Of a DNA stretch of 8,158 nt, positions 6,746 through 8,158 are shown in pieces. Below the pieces are notes generated by a model that was not told where the DNA came from, searched no databases, and saw only the letters and a list, made by a program, of their open reading frames with translations. Made by a program: the position numbers and the translations under genes. Each line of letters opens with the position of its first letter. The first letter of the stretch is position 1. Source of the stretch: Planctomycetota bacterium (lineage in GTDB: Bacteria > Planctomycetota > Planctomycetia > Planctomycetales > Planctomycetaceae). The DNA lies in contig JAPOLP010000223.1 of assembly GCA_029977045.1 (NCBI GenBank), positions 1-8,158 of the forward strand. Direction: 5' to 3'.

Positions 6746-7369
6746 ATGCCTCGCCGCCAGCCTGCCCGACCGACGGATTCGATGCGAACGTTCCTGGCCA
6801 TCCGCGTCCCGTTGATGGACCTGCAGGGAAAATACAGCGACAGCCTGCAGGGCATCCTGGACGAGTTCTACGATATGGGCACGGCAGTTCGCCCTGTTGC
6901 GTACAACGGCGTTCACCTGACGCTGAAGTTCTTCGGCGATCTGACAGTCCAGCAGATTCGGGCGGCCAGCGAAGTCGTCTCGTCTGTTGCCGCTGTGGTA
7001 CCTGGGTTCGATTTCCGCGTGCGCGGTCTCGGTGCATTTCCCAGTGAGCGGCGCCCGTCGGTTGTCTGGGTTGGAGTTACTGACGGCGAGGAGTGTGCTT
7101 CGCTGGTCGAGGCGCTCGAAGTGGCGCTCGGTGAGGCTGGCTTTCCGCTGGAGACTCGACCGTTTCGGCCGCACGTCACACTGGCACGTGTGAAAGCTCG
7201 TCCGCCAGAGCGTCTTGCCGGGCTACTGTCCCGGTTTGCCGACACGGACTTTGGATGTTTTCCGGTCAGCAGCATCGAGCTGATTGCCACTGAGCTGACG
7301 CCGAATGGCCCGCTTTATACGACGCTGGAAGAGTTCAAGCTCGGTGGAGATTTTGAGCAATCGACGTAG
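6746..7369 (+). CDS. thpR: RNA 2',3'-cyclic phosphodiesterase (LigT/ThpR family, 2H superfamily)
   Basis: The product belongs to the 2H phosphoesterase family known as 2'-5' RNA ligase or ThpR, a small cytoplasmic enzyme that opens 2',3'-cyclic phosphate ends of RNA. Both catalytic HxT motifs are present: HLTLKFFG (H57) and HVTLARVK (H143), 86 residues apart as expected for the bilobed fold. The sequence between them, including GLGAFPSERRPSVVWVGV (94-111), also follows the family. The start is uncertain. The ATG at 6746 is 6 bases after the tex stop, with GGGG 9 bases before it, giving 207 residues. The ATG at 6782 begins MRTFLAIRVP, which looks like a standard family N-terminus, giving 195 residues, but has a poor ribosome-binding site. 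The tight spacing suggests cotranscription with tex, so the tex TAG could reduce its expression by polarity. The stop is TAG at 7367-7369. Confidence 0.93.
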   Translation: MPRRQPARPTDSMRTFLAIRVPLMDLQGKYSDSLQGILDEFYDMGTAVRPVAYNGVHLTLKFFGDLTVQQIRAASEVVSSVAAVVPGFDFRVRGLGAFPSERRPSVVWVGVTDGEECASLVEALEVALGEAGFPLETRPFRPHVTLARVKARPPERLAGLLSRFADTDFGCFPVSSIELIATELTPNGPLYTTLEEFKLGGDFEQST

Positions 7370-7372
7370 TCG

Positions 7373-7423
7373 GATTCGCCGGAAACTCTCGTGTCTGTGT
7401 GGTGTCGGGACGCCTGGCGAATC
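7373..7423. terminator. Possible weak hairpin between convergent thpR and the proline-rich gene
   Basis: GATTCGCC at 7373-7380 and GGCGAATC at 7416-7423 are perfect 8-base inverted arms, starting 4 bases after the thpR stop. The loop is long (35 bases) and there is no T tract, so this is only a candidate terminator. The rest of the 7370-7472 gap shows a short direct repeat, ACCGCAGA at 7429 and 7452, and nothing else clear. Confidence 0.22.
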
Positions 7424-7472
7424 TCATTACCGCAGACTGCTGCACCGGGCTACCGCAGAGTCGCCGCATCGA

Positions 7473-8158
7473 TCAGCGGTCGAACAGCTTGTCCCAGCCG
7501 AAGATCGGTCCCGGGCTGACCTGCGAATTTGAGCGATCGACGGGCTGCTGGAAGTCGGCGGATTGCACTCCGTCGGTTGAGCCGCTGCTGCCACCTGTCT
7601 GCTGGATGCCACTCGTCGGTTGATTTGGCGTCTGACGCGTCGTGGATCCTCGAGATGAATTCAGCAGAGCACTGCGGGATTTCTCCGGGAGGATCGGCGG
7701 CAGGAAGGCATCCTGCTGCGGAAGCGGCGTGTCGATGGGAATCGGTGCCGCGAATTCGGGGTCGGCGATCGTGGCCGGTGCTGCGGCGACTTCGTTGATC
7801 TCCGGGATGCGAGCTGGCTGAGAAACGAGCCTTGCTGGCGGAGCTTCATCAAGTGTCGGAACAGTCGCTGGCAGGGCAGCTGCCTCAGTTGCCGGGACTT
7901 CTTTGGGGAGCGGAACTCCTCCCGTCGGAGCAGGTGTCGACGGTGTCAGTGGTTCGTCCGGCAGCAGCCGAGGGCTTTGTGGCAGCGGAATTGGTTCGTC
8001 GTACTGCAGGCCACCCGCTTCCGGTTCGAGCGGCAGGATGGCCGTCTTGTTGTCTGGTCGCGTGCCGTTCGGTTTGGGAGGATCGGCTGGCGTCGGGACT
8101 GCTTTGATCTCTTCTTCCGGCGGAGCCGATGGCTGGGACTCGTCGATTGGCATGGGAG
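7473..8158 (-). CDS. Proline-rich protein of unknown function, C-terminal part
   Basis: I do not recognise this gene. From the first Met (8151-8153) it encodes 226 residues, but the frame is still open at the window edge, five bases further on, so the start may lie outside. The sequence is rich in Pro, Ala, Glu and Ser throughout, with short runs such as PTPADPPKP, EPIPLPQSP and DTPLPQQD. A Ser/Thr/Gln/Gly-rich part follows near 165-205, and the end is GPIFGWDKLFDR. No signal peptide, membrane segment or folded domain is visible. It looks like a disordered linker or tail of a larger, perhaps envelope-associated protein. Coding is supported by the uninterrupted length, GC-rich third positions and the lack of a better ORF on the other strand. 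It converges on thpR, and its TGA stop is at 7473-7475. The composition resembles the tail of the TolC-like protein, which alone does not show relatedness. Confidence 0.6.
   Translation of the reverse strand, partial: PMPIDESQPSAPPEEEIKAVPTPADPPKPNGTRPDNKTAILPLEPEAGGLQYDEPIPLPQSPRLLPDEPLTPSTPAPTGGVPLPKEVPATEAAALPATVPTLDEAPPARLVSQPARIPEINEVAAAPATIADPEFAAPIPIDTPLPQQDAFLPPILPEKSRSALLNSSRGSTTRQTPNQPTSGIQQTGGSSGSTDGVQSADFQQPVDRSNSQVSPGPIFGWDKLFDR

Overview
The window looks like chromosomal DNA from a GC-rich, Gram-negative bacterium, most likely a planctomycete. The main reason is the large minus-strand outer-membrane efflux-type lipoprotein. Between its lipobox and its first TolC-type repeat it has an aromatic/acidic segment (DPRSRYFDPYDP, RPPMPEDDPSSHEFM, HWHDNG) that I associate from memory with planctomycete TolC-family proteins. 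Intergenic hairpins with a CGTTAGC core also fit that group. This is an assignment from memory, not a database result.

Layout, left to right. (1) 1-716 (+): the C-terminal part of a SufS-type cysteine desulfurase, cut by the window edge. (2) 717-973: a gap between convergent genes, holding two inverted repeats that probably terminate transcription. (3) 974-4141 (-): a large TolC-like lipoprotein of about 1055 residues, with a glycine-rich insert, a helical insert between its two repeats and a long Pro/Ala-rich tail. (4) 4142-4537: a divergent control region of about 400 bases containing a G9 tract in the ribosome-binding position of the lipoprotein gene. (5) 4538-6739 (+): tex, encoding an RNA-binding transcription accessory protein, interrupted by one in-frame TAG at 5627-5629. 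(6) 6746-7369 (+): thpR, a 2H-family RNA 2',3'-cyclic phosphodiesterase, starting 6 bases after the tex stop. (7) 7370-7472: a second convergent gap. (8) 7473-8158 (-): a proline-rich protein of unknown function, open at the window edge.

How the genes relate. tex and thpR are tightly spaced, both concern RNA, and probably form one transcript. The TolC-like gene is transcribed divergently from tex and ends tail-to-tail with sufS, so it is probably its own transcription unit. I see no mobile element, CRISPR array, rRNA or tRNA. The most notable observation is the amber codon in the middle of the YqgF/RNase H-like domain of tex: the same reading frame continues with intact Tex sequence on both sides, while TAG is used as an ordinary terminator by two other genes in the window. 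No clearly new biological system is evident. The region is mostly conserved housekeeping genes plus lineage-specific envelope proteins.
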